NCBI RefSeq assembly: GCF_000158955.1
Contig: NZ_GG657757.1
Location: 6,143,858-6,207,857, forward strand
Length of the DNA stretch: 64,000 nt
Origin: Streptomyces viridochromogenes DSM 40736
Lineage (GTDB): Bacteria > Actinomycetota > Actinomycetes > Streptomycetales > Streptomycetaceae
Direction: 5' to 3'
The notes beneath the pieces were generated by a model, which saw only the letters and a program-made list of their open reading frames with translations, made no database searches and had not been told where the DNA came from. Of the stretch, positions 41,106 through 50,104 are shown in pieces. Every line of letters begins with the position of its first letter. The first letter of the stretch is position 1. The translations under genes and the position numbers were made by a program.

Positions 41106-41402
41106 ATGCCTGGCATCACGCGCGAGGAGGTCGCCCACCTCGCCCGGCTGGCGCGTCTGGAGCTGAAGCCCGAAGAGCTCGACCACTTCGCGGGACAGCT
41201 GGACGACATCATCGGCGCGGTCGCCCGCGTCAGCGAGGTCGCCGACCAAGACGTACCGCCGACCTCGCACCCGCTCCCGCTGACGAACGTCATGCGCCCG
41301 GACGAGGTCCGTCCCTCGCTCACCCCCGAGCAGGCGCTCTCCGGCGCCCCGGCCCAGGAGCAGCAGCGTTTCAAGGTGCCGCGGATCCTGGGGGAGGACT
41401 AA
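41106..41402 (+). CDS. gatC: Asp/Glu-tRNA amidotransferase subunit C
   Basis: 98 residues, GatC fold: ITREEVAHLARLARLELKPEEL, FAGQLDDIIGAVARVSEVADQDVPPTSHPLPL, MRPDEVRPSL, FKVPRILGED. It stabilises GatAB, which converts Asp-tRNA(Asn) and Glu-tRNA(Gln) to the amidated forms; no asparaginyl/glutaminyl-tRNA synthetase gene is visible here. AGAGGA precedes ATG 41106. 6 bp before gatA. Confidence 0.96.
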   Translation: MPGITREEVAHLARLARLELKPEELDHFAGQLDDIIGAVARVSEVADQDVPPTSHPLPLTNVMRPDEVRPSLTPEQALSGAPAQEQQRFKVPRILGED

Positions 41403-41408
41403 CAAGCC

Positions 41409-42898
<1,490 letters not shown>

Positions 42899-42902
<4 letters not shown>

Positions 42903-43138
42903 GTGCACTGACCAAGGCCAAGGGCTTCAAGAAGTCCAAGTCCGGCACGTACCTGTCCATGGCCGGGACCGCGTTCGGCGCGATCGGCGTCGCCAAGCGG
43001 CTGAAGAAGGCCCGCGCCGAGAAGGACACCCTGGTCCTGATCGACGCCACCGTGTCCGCCGTCGCGATCGTCACCGGCCTCGCGATTCTCTACCGCGAGC
43101 TGAAGCGGCTGGGCGACGACGACGTCCTGCTGGGCTGA
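42899..43138 (+). CDS. Small conserved membrane-associated protein within the gatCAB operon
   Basis: 79 residues: a basic N-terminus SALTKAKGFKKSKSG, two short amphipathic or membrane-type segments (TYLSMAGTAFGAIGVAKRL and LIDATVSAVAIVTGLAILYRELKRL), and an acidic end DDDVLLG. GTG overlaps the gatA stop by four bases, so it is coupled, and it ends 16 bp before gatB. I recognise no domain. Its coupling to gatA and gatB suggests a role near the amidotransferase, but that is only an inference. Confidence 0.78.
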
Positions 43139-43154
43139 GAGGGAAGTACTCACC

Positions 43155-44669
43155 GTGACCACCACGACCGACCTGGTGTCGTACGAGGAAGCACTCGCGT
43201 CGTACGACCCCGTCATGGGCCTCGAGGTCCATGTCGAACTCGGCACCAAGACCAAGATGTTCTGCGGCTGTTCGACCGCCCTCGGCCAGGACGCCAACAC
43301 GCAGACCTGCCCGGTCTGCCTCGGCCTGCCCGGCGCGCTCCCGGTCGTCAACGCGACCGGCGTCGAGTCCGCGATCAAGATCGGCCTCGCGCTGAACTGC
43401 GAGATCGCCGAGTGGTGCCGCTTCGCCCGGAAGAACTACTTCTATCCGGACATGCCGAAGAACTTCCAGACCTCCCAGTACGACGAGCCGATCGCCTTCA
43501 ACGGCTACCTCGACGTGCAGCTGGAGGACGGCGAGACCTTCCGCGTGGAGATCGAGCGCGCCCACATGGAGGAGGACACCGGCAAGTCGACGCACGTCGG
43601 CGGCGCCACCGGCCGTATCCACGGCGCGTCCCACTCCCTGCTGGACTACAACCGCGCCGGCATCCCGCTCATCGAGATCGTCACCAAGCCGATCGAGGGC
43701 GCGGGCGAGCGCGCCCCCGAGGTCGCGCGGGCCTACGTCCGTGAGCTGCGCGAGCTCATCAGGGCGCTCGGCGTCTCCGAGGCCCGGATGGAGATGGGCC
43801 AGATGCGCTGCGACGTGAACCTGTCGCTGCGCCCGAACGGCACCGAGAAGTTCGGCACGCGTTCCGAGACGAAGAACGTCAACTCGCTCAGGTCCGTGGA
43901 GCGCGCGGCCCGCTTCGAGATCCAGCGGCACGCGGCCGTGCTGTCCTCCGGCGGCACGATCATCCAGGAGACCCGGCACTTCCACGAGGACACGGGGTCG
44001 ACGACCTCGGGCCGTGTGAAGGAGGAGGCCGAGGACTACCGGTACTTCCCGGAGCCCGACCTCGTCCCGGTGGCCCCGTCGCGCGAGTGGGTCGAAGAGC
44101 TGCGGTCCGCGCTGCCCGAGCTGCCGCTGGTCCGCCGCAGCCGGCTCCGCGAGGAGTGGGGCGTCTCGGCCGTCGACATGCAGGCGATCCTCAACGCCGG
44201 TGCGCTGGAGCCCATCGTCGCCACCATCGAGGCCGGGGCCGACGCCGCCTCCGCCCGCAAGTGGTGGATGGGCGAGCTGGCCCGCAGCGCCAACGAGTCG
44301 GGCAAGGCGCTCGACGAGCTGGCGATCACGCCGCAGCAGGTCGCCCGGGTCGCCGAGCTGGTCGCGAAGGGTGACCTGAACGACAAGCTGGCCCGGCAGG
44401 TCATCGAGGGCGTCCTCGCGGGCGAGGGCACCCCGGACGAGGTCGTCGACAAGCGCGGTCTGAAGGTCGTCTCCGACGAGGGCGCGCTGACGACGGCCGT
44501 CGACGAGGCGATCGCCGGCAACCCGGGCGTCGCGGACAAGATCCGCGGCGGCAAGGTCGCGGCGGCCGGCGCCCTGGTCGGCGCGGTCATGAAGGCCACC
44601 CGGGGTCAGGCCGACGCGGCGCGCGTCAAGGAGCTGATCCTGGAGAAGCTGGGCGTCAGCGAGGGCTGA
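43155..44669 (+). CDS. gatB: Asp/Glu-tRNA amidotransferase subunit B
   Basis: 504 residues. Catalytic GatB cradle: MGLEVHVELGTKTKMFCGCST, QTCPVCLGLPGALPVVN (the four Cys bind zinc), GRIHGASHSLLDYNRAGIPLIEIVT, MEMGQMRCDVNLSLRP, SETKNVNSLRSVERA, EDYRYFPEPDL; the C-terminal Gat_Yqey tail follows. It activates the misacylated tRNA by phosphorylation and accepts ammonia from GatA. A terminator hairpin follows. Confidence 0.97.
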   Translation: MTTTTDLVSYEEALASYDPVMGLEVHVELGTKTKMFCGCSTALGQDANTQTCPVCLGLPGALPVVNATGVESAIKIGLALNCEIAEWCRFARKNYFYPDMPKNFQTSQYDEPIAFNGYLDVQLEDGETFRVEIERAHMEEDTGKSTHVGGATGRIHGASHSLLDYNRAGIPLIEIVTKPIEGAGERAPEVARAYVRELRELIRALGVSEARMEMGQMRCDVNLSLRPNGTEKFGTRSETKNVNSLRSVERAARFEIQRHAAVLSSGGTIIQETRHFHEDTGSTTSGRVKEEAEDYRYFPEPDLVPVAPSREWVEELRSALPELPLVRRSRLREEWGVSAVDMQAILNAGALEPIVATIEAGADAASARKWWMGELARSANESGKALDELAITPQQVARVAELVAKGDLNDKLARQVIEGVLAGEGTPDEVVDKRGLKVVSDEGALTTAVDEAIAGNPGVADKIRGGKVAAAGALVGAVMKATRGQADAARVKELILEKLGVSEG

Positions 44670-44685
44670 CCTTCGCGGAACCCGA

Positions 44686-44721
44686 CAGGGGGGATGCACC
44701 GGACCCGGTGCATCCCCCCTG
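44686..44721. terminator. Bidirectional terminator between gatB and the methyltransferase gene
   Basis: Perfect 17-bp arms, 44686-44702 and 44705-44721, between convergent genes. Confidence 0.9.
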
Positions 44722-44732
44722 CTCATGGGTGT

Positions 44733-45536
44733 CTAGCGGCGACGTCCCACGACCCGGACGAAGCCCAGCGTGCGGCCCTGGTCCAGTCGCAGCATCTCGG
44801 CGCACTGGCCGGCCATCCGGACGTGCCACTCGTCCGTGTGCTCCTCGGCGACGACCTCGCACCACCGCAGCCAGTCCTGCCAGCCGTCATCGAGCCAGTC
44901 GGCCGTCTCGACCTCCACGGCCCCGCTGCGGGTCCAGTGGCGACGCCACCAGGCGGCGGTGTGGAAGCACCAGAAGCCGGGCTCCCAGAACGGCTTGAGG
45001 TGCTCCGGCGGCTCGATGCCCTCGATCTCCTCGCTCAGCGCCGGTACGACGACACCGATCCGCCCGCCGGGCTTCAGCAGCCGCGTCAGCTCGGGCAGGT
45101 ACAGGTCATTGGTGCCGAAGTACTGGTAGGCGTCGACGGAGACGATCGCGTCGAAGCTGTTCTCGCCGAACGGCAGGTCGTGCGCCTCGGCGAACACGGG
45201 CAGGACGCGGTCGGCCACGCCCGCCTCGGCGACGCGCCGGGCGTTCTCGTCGGGCTTGACCCACAGGTCGGCGGCGGTGACCTGAGCGTCGTACTCCCTG
45301 GCGAGGAAGATCGACGTCATGGCGCGTCCGCAGCCCAGGTCGAGCACGCGCGAGCCGGGGCTCAGGGTGTCGAGCCCCAGGGCCGGGGCCAGCCACTCCA
45401 GCAGCCACAGCGCGTGCGGGCCCATCTGGTTCTCGATGGTCCAGCGGGCGTCGTAGGTGTTGCTGCGCGGGTAGCCGGGGTGGCTCACACGGTCAGTGAG
45501 GGGGTCGTTCGAGGTCCGGGAAATGATGTCCGACAT
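44733..45536 (-). CDS. SAM-dependent methyltransferase (UbiE/cyclopropane-type)
   Basis: 267 residues. Motif I VLDLGCGRAMTSIFLAREYDAQVTAADLW (about 64-92), then DLPFGENSFDAIVSVDAYQYFGTNDLYLPELTRLLKPGGRIGVVVPAL. Substrate unknown; the Trp-rich C-terminal segment (FWEPGFWCFHTAAWWRRHWTR, DDGWQDWLRWCE) is striking and may bind a hydrophobic or aromatic substrate. AAGGAG is 11 bases before ATG 45536. Confidence 0.85.
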   Translation of the reverse strand: MSDIISRTSNDPLTDRVSHPGYPRSNTYDARWTIENQMGPHALWLLEWLAPALGLDTLSPGSRVLDLGCGRAMTSIFLAREYDAQVTAADLWVKPDENARRVAEAGVADRVLPVFAEAHDLPFGENSFDAIVSVDAYQYFGTNDLYLPELTRLLKPGGRIGVVVPALSEEIEGIEPPEHLKPFWEPGFWCFHTAAWWRRHWTRSGAVEVETADWLDDGWQDWLRWCEVVAEEHTDEWHVRMAGQCAEMLRLDQGRTLGFVRVVGRRR

Positions 45537-45727
45537 CGGTGAACGGGCTCCTTGAGTCCTTGAGGAAGACGGGGGATGCGTAGGAGCTCGGTCGGACCGT
45601 CAAACAATGCACCTGCTTCGGCCGGGCGGCGGGGTGCCGCGGGCGTTTCCTCGGACCGCGGGACGCTAACAGGCGGCCTTCGGGCCCCGCACCTGGTTTT
45701 CCTTCACGACGCGCTACCGTCTCGGCC

Positions 45728-46051
45728 ATGAGTGGACGCGTTGATTCCGACACCGGCCCGGAGATACCGGAGGCAGAGGAAGAGGCCGAGGCCGAGGTCA
45801 CGGAAGAGGACGCGCGGCGAGCCCGCTGGACGGCGGCCGGGACCGGCGCCCTGCTGACCCTCGCGGGACTGGCCGCGGCGCTGCTGCGTCTCACCCGCTC
45901 CGCGACCGCGCTCGTCCCGGCCGCGTATGCCGGCGGGGCAGCGGTCTGTGCCCTCGCCGCCGTGCTGGGCTCCCGGGGACGCACCCGGCGGGCGCTGTGG
46001 CTGCTGATCGCGGGGGTGATGGTGATGGCGCTGGGGGACCAGTTCGACTGA
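45728..46051 (+). CDS. Small membrane protein
   Basis: 107 residues: an acidic N-terminus of about 32 residues (EIPEAEEEAEAEVTEED), then two or three helices (GTGALLTLAGLAAALLRL, ALVPAAYAGGAAVCALAAVLGS, ALWLLIAGVMVMALGDQFD). No function known. A 7-bp dyad, perhaps its terminator, follows at 46093. Confidence 0.65.
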   Translation: MSGRVDSDTGPEIPEAEEEAEAEVTEEDARRARWTAAGTGALLTLAGLAAALLRLTRSATALVPAAYAGGAAVCALAAVLGSRGRTRRALWLLIAGVMVMALGDQFD

Positions 46052-46092
46052 TCACGGCCACTGTGAATAAGCCCACGAAACCGACAAACGAT

Positions 46093-46110
46093 CTCTTACG
46101 CCTGTAAGAG
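46093..46110. promoter_or_regulatory. Perfect dyad upstream of the MMPL gene
   Basis: CTCTTAC-GCCT-GTAAGAG, arms of 7 bp. It may be the terminator of the preceding gene or an operator of the exporter; it has no T-run, and it lies 99 bp before GTG 46209, so the operator reading is possible. Confidence 0.55.
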
Positions 46111-46208
46111 TGGCTGCGCATTGCTCATGCGTTCTTTGCTGGCTGTTCAGTTCATGGACGACTGCTCCCGGCCGAAGATCCAAAAAATTCACCCTGGGAG
46201 CACGTTCC

Positions 46209-48455
46209 GTGGCAGCCCTCGCACGCTGGTGTGTCCAACGCCGCATGGTCACCGTTCTGCTGTGGCTCCTCGCCCTGGCGGGGGTCGCCTCGGGTGCCGC
46301 CGTCGCCGGCTCCGCGTACTCGAACGACTACCAGGTCCCCGGCACCGAGTCGGGCCGCGCCACCCAGCTGCTGCAGGAGGGCTTCCCGCGGCTCGGCGGC
46401 GACAGTGACACCGTCGTCTGGCACACCACGTCCGGCAGCGTCCGCGCCGCCGACGTCGAGCAGACCATGACCCGCACCCTGGACCGCGTCGGGAACCTGC
46501 CCGGCGTGGCCTCCGTGACCAGCCCCTACGACGGCCCCGGCACCGGCCGGATCAGCGAGGACGGCCGTACCGCGTACGCCACGGTCACCTTCGACGAGCA
46601 GGCCCAGGACATCGGCAGGTCCGAGGCGCAGGCCGTCGTGGACACCGCCAGGAGCGCCGAGACCGACGGGCTCCAGGTGGAACTGGGCGGCAGCGCCGTC
46701 GAGCTCACCGGGACCTCCGGCGGGCACGTCGCCGAGATCGTCGGCGTGGTCGTCGCCGCCGTGGTGCTGTTCCTCGCCTTCGGCTCGCTCGCCGCCTCGC
46801 TGCTGCCCATCGCCACCGCCCTGGTCGGCGTCGGCACCGCCTACGCCGGGATCGTGCTGCTCGGGCACGCCATGAGCGTCGCCGACTTCGCGCCCATGCT
46901 CGGCATGCTGATCGGGCTCGGCGTCGGCATCGACTACGCGCTGTTCATCGTGACGAGACATCGGCGCGGCCTGAAACGCGGGCTGTCCGTCGCGGAGGCG
47001 GCCACGAACGCCGTCGCGACCACGGGACGGGCGGTCGTCTTCGCGGGTGCCACCGTTTGCATCGCCCTGCTGGGCATGCTGATCCTCCGGCTGGGCTTCC
47101 TCAACGGCGTCGCCATAGCGGCGAGCCTGACCGTGATCCTCACCGTCGCGGCGTCCGTGACGCTGCTTCCCGCGCTGCTCTCCGTCATCGGCATGCGCGC
47201 GCTCAGCCGCCGCGAGCGCCGCCGCCTGGCCGAGCACGGGCCCGAGCCCGAGCTGCCCACCGGCTTCGCCGCCCGCTGGTCGGCGCTCGTGGAGCGTCAC
47301 CCCAAGGTGCTCGGTGCCGTCGCCCTGGTGGTCATGGCCGTCCTCGCGCTGCCCACGTTCTCCCTGCACCTGGGCACCTCCGACCAGGGCAACGACCCCA
47401 AGACGTCCACCACCCGCCAGGCCTACGACCTGGTCGCCGACGGCTTCGGCCCCGGCGTGAACGGCCCGCTCACCCTCGTCACGAAGGTCGACGGAGCCGA
47501 CGACCGGCTCGCCCTGGACAACCTCGACGGCACACTCCGCGCCACCGACGGTGTCGCCTCGGTGACCCCGGTGACGTTCGACCCGGGCGGAAACACCGCC
47601 TACCTCACCGTCGTACCGGAGTCCTCCCCGCAGTCGAAGCAGACCAGCGACCTCGTCGACCGGCTGCGCGAGGACGTGCTGCCCCGCGCCGAGTCGGGCA
47701 CCTCGCTCGACGTGCAGGTGGGCGGTCTGACGGCCGGCTACGACGACTTCGCCGACGTCATCGTCTCCAAGCTGCCCCTCTTCGTCGGGGTCGTCATCGG
47801 CCTGGGCTGTCTGCTGCTCCTGCTGGCCTTCCGCTCGATCGGCATCCCGCTGAAGGCCGCCGCGATGAACGTCGCGGCCGTGGCCTCCGCCTTCGGGGTG
47901 GTCGTCGCGATGTTCCAGTGGGGCTGGGGCAGCGAACTGCTCGGCCTCGGCAGCGCGGGGCCCATCGAGCCCTTCCTGCCCGTGATCATGGTGTCGGTGC
48001 TCTTCGGCCTCTCCATGGACTATCAGGTCTTCCTGGTCAGCCGGATGTACGAGGAGTGGCTGGAGACCGGCGACAACCGGCGTGCCGTCCGGGTCGGCCT
48101 CGCCGAGACCAGCCGGGTGATCAACTCCGCGGCGGTCATCATGATCTCCGTCTTCCTGGCGTTCGTCCTCAGCGGCGACCGGGTGATCGCCATGTTCGGC
48201 ATCGCCCTGGCCGCGGCCGTCGCCCTGGACGCCTTCGTGCTGCGCACGCTGCTCGTGCCCGCCCTGATGCACCTGCTCGGCGGTGCCAACTGGTGGCTGC
48301 CCCGCTGGCTCGACAAGCGCCTGCCGCGCATCAGCATCGAACCGCCCGAGTGCCGTGCCGCCCATGAGAGGCTGGCCGCCGCGACGGACGCCGAGGTGGC
48401 GGACGTCCTGGCGGAGGAGGAGCGGCAGCCGGATGTACGCGATATCCCTGGGTGA
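46209..48455 (+). CDS. MMPL-family transporter
   Basis: 748 residues, RND/MMPL architecture: one membrane segment at the N-terminus (VTVLLWLLALAGVASGAAVAG), extracellular loop 1 (SNDYQVPGTESGRATQLLQEGFPRLGG), five or six segments, second loop (LGTSDQGNDPKTSTTRQAYD), five more. Functional core GVGIDYALFIVTRHR and GLSMDYQVFLVSRMYEEW hold the Asp-Tyr proton-relay pairs. It likely exports a lipid or hydrophobic compound. GTG 46209 is chosen by GGGAG 7 bases upstream. The C-terminus overlaps the GNAT gene by 23 bp. Confidence 0.9.
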   Translation: MAALARWCVQRRMVTVLLWLLALAGVASGAAVAGSAYSNDYQVPGTESGRATQLLQEGFPRLGGDSDTVVWHTTSGSVRAADVEQTMTRTLDRVGNLPGVASVTSPYDGPGTGRISEDGRTAYATVTFDEQAQDIGRSEAQAVVDTARSAETDGLQVELGGSAVELTGTSGGHVAEIVGVVVAAVVLFLAFGSLAASLLPIATALVGVGTAYAGIVLLGHAMSVADFAPMLGMLIGLGVGIDYALFIVTRHRRGLKRGLSVAEAATNAVATTGRAVVFAGATVCIALLGMLILRLGFLNGVAIAASLTVILTVAASVTLLPALLSVIGMRALSRRERRRLAEHGPEPELPTGFAARWSALVERHPKVLGAVALVVMAVLALPTFSLHLGTSDQGNDPKTSTTRQAYDLVADGFGPGVNGPLTLVTKVDGADDRLALDNLDGTLRATDGVASVTPVTFDPGGNTAYLTVVPESSPQSKQTSDLVDRLREDVLPRAESGTSLDVQVGGLTAGYDDFADVIVSKLPLFVGVVIGLGCLLLLLAFRSIGIPLKAAAMNVAAVASAFGVVVAMFQWGWGSELLGLGSAGPIEPFLPVIMVSVLFGLSMDYQVFLVSRMYEEWLETGDNRRAVRVGLAETSRVINSAAVIMISVFLAFVLSGDRVIAMFGIALAAAVALDAFVLRTLLVPALMHLLGGANWWLPRWLDKRLPRISIEPPECRAAHERLAAATDAEVADVLAEEERQPDVRDIPG

Positions 48456-49005
48456 CGACGCCGAGCTGAGGCCCCTTGAGCCCTGGCACGCCGAGGAGTT
48501 CCTGGCACACCTGGACCGGGGACGGGAGTTCATCGGGCAGTACATCCCGTTCGGGACGACCGAGACGGACCTGCTCTCGGCCCGGGCGAAGCTCCAGCTG
48601 TACGCCGACAAGCGCGCCGCCGACACAGGGTCCCTGCACGGCCTGTGGCTGGACGGGAGGCTCGTGGGCGGGGTGCTGTTCCCGAACTTCGACGCGGCGA
48701 ACGGCACGTGCGAGGTGGGCTGCTGGCTGGAGCCCGCCGCCACCGGCCGGGGCCTCGTCACCCGCGCGATGCGGGTGCTGATCGACTGGGCGGTCGAACA
48801 GCGCGGCATCCACCGCGTCGAGTGGGTCGCCGCCTCGGGCAACCAGCCGAGCCTGAACGTGGCGCGGCGGCTCGGTCTGACCCGCGACGGTGTGCGGCGC
48901 GCGGCGCACCACTACCGTGGCGTACGGCACGACCTCGAAGTGTGGTCCGTGCTGGCACCCGAGTGGCGTGACGCACACGCGCGTGCCGCTCACAACGATC
49001 ATTAA
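48433..49005 (+). CDS. GNAT-family N-acetyltransferase (RimJ/RimL type)
   Basis: 190 residues. Beta-bulge and motif A: CEVGCWLEPAATGRGLVTRAMRVLIDWAVEQRGIHRVEWVAASGNQPSLNVARRLGLTRDGVRR, the RimJ/L pattern, which acetylates protein N-termini or small amines. ATG 48433 lies inside the MMPL gene end, so the two are probably translated from one message. Confidence 0.85.
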   Translation: MYAISLGDDAELRPLEPWHAEEFLAHLDRGREFIGQYIPFGTTETDLLSARAKLQLYADKRAADTGSLHGLWLDGRLVGGVLFPNFDAANGTCEVGCWLEPAATGRGLVTRAMRVLIDWAVEQRGIHRVEWVAASGNQPSLNVARRLGLTRDGVRRAAHHYRGVRHDLEVWSVLAPEWRDAHARAAHNDH

Positions 49006-49040
49006 GACACTTCTCAGACAGCGACCCTACGGTGCGAGAC

Positions 49041-49577
49041 ATGGCAACGAACGCAGTGGACGAGACCGAGGCCACCGAGGCCACGACCGACGAGAAGGCG
49101 GTGGACACCACCAAGTCCGACGAGGCGACCGAGACCGAGGTCCCGGCCGCGGCCGAGGCCGCCGAGACCAAGGACGCGAGCCCCTCCGGCGTCGGACAGG
49201 GCGCCGCGGCCGTGGTCTCCGCCGCGCTGGGCGTCGTCTCGCTCACCGGCAGCTGGCTGGGAACGATCGCCGCCGCCCGCCAGAACCTCGTCGGCCAGCT
49301 GCGGACCGCACAGGGTGCGAGCGTGGCCAAGCAGATCCAGGCGGTCTACGGCGACGCCTGGCAGGCCACCGCCCTGTGGGGCGGCCTGTTCGCGCTGCTC
49401 GCGCTGGTCGTCGGCGTCGTGACGCTCGCCCGGCCCGCGTTCGGCACGCCCGGCAGGATCCAGGCCCCCTGGATCAAGTCGGTCGCCTGGGCGGGAGTCG
49501 CGCTGGGCGTGATCGGCCTGTTCCTGGCCGTCCTCAAGTACACCGGCATCCTGCTCGGACTGCCGTCCGCGGGCTGA
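49041..49577 (+). CDS. Membrane protein with acidic N-terminus
   Basis: 178 residues. First 55 residues Glu/Thr/Ala-rich, then three helices (GAAAVVSAALGVVSLTGSWLG, ALWGGLFALLALVVGVVTLA, WAGVALGVIGLFLAVLKYTGILLG). Conserved small Streptomyces membrane protein without a named function. TACGGT at 49029-49034 lies 6 bp before ATG 49041, so it may be leaderless; a GTG at 49032 is the alternative. Confidence 0.68.
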   Translation: MATNAVDETEATEATTDEKAVDTTKSDEATETEVPAAAEAAETKDASPSGVGQGAAAVVSAALGVVSLTGSWLGTIAAARQNLVGQLRTAQGASVAKQIQAVYGDAWQATALWGGLFALLALVVGVVTLARPAFGTPGRIQAPWIKSVAWAGVALGVIGLFLAVLKYTGILLGLPSAG

Positions 49578-49592
49578 GCCGGCGCGGAAACC

Positions 49593-49643
49593 GAGGGGCC
49601 TCATACCCTCCGTAAGCACCTTACGGAGGGCCTGAGGCCCCTC
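49593..49643 (+). terminator. Composite terminator
   Basis: Outer arms 49593-49603/49633-49643 (11 bp) enclose inner arms 49606-49616/49620-49630 (11 bp) with a 3-nt loop: one long two-part stem, very stable, 16 bp after the stop. Confidence 0.88.
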
Positions 49644-49775
49644 AGCCGTGTCTAAGGCCCCACGCGTCGCCGAAGATGCGGAACTCTCCCGATGTGGCCG
49701 CCCCGCCTGGGAGACGAAAGTGGAGGCATCGCAGAAAGCGAAGCCCTCCCACTCGAATCTCACCGAGGACACGCC

Positions 49776-49961
49776 ATGTACGAGTACGAGATGCAGCAGA
49801 TGCGCACCGCCGACCTCATCCGCCGGGCCGAGCACGAGCGCCAGGTCCGCGAGGCCGCCCGCGCCCGCCGCGCCGCCCGCCGCGAAGCCGCCGAAGGATC
49901 CGCCGAGCACGAGAGCCATAGCCGCCGCTTCCGCAGGCACCCCTTCGCCAGGGCGGCGTGA
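49776..49961 (+). CDS. Small charged protein, 61 aa
   Basis: 61 residues beginning MYEYEMQQMRTADLIRRAEHE, then Arg/Ala-rich helices (RQVREAARARRAARREAAEG) and a basic end. Conserved-looking among Streptomyces; function unknown. GAGGA is 7 bases before ATG 49776. Overlaps an upstream in-frame GTG of the LuxR frame by 4 bp but the LuxR gene probably begins 150 bp later. Confidence 0.65.
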   Translation: MYEYEMQQMRTADLIRRAEHERQVREAARARRAARREAAEGSAEHESHSRRFRRHPFARAA

Positions 49962-50104
49962 ACACCGCGACGGCACCACCCGGCGCCCCGGCCGTCCCCG
50001 AGAGAGCGGCCGCGGGCGCCGGTGTCGTTGCCCACGGGACGGAAACAGCCGCCGGTGTGGCCGGTCGTGGGAAAACCGGTGCCGGGCTGTCGGACCCGCA
50101 TGCG

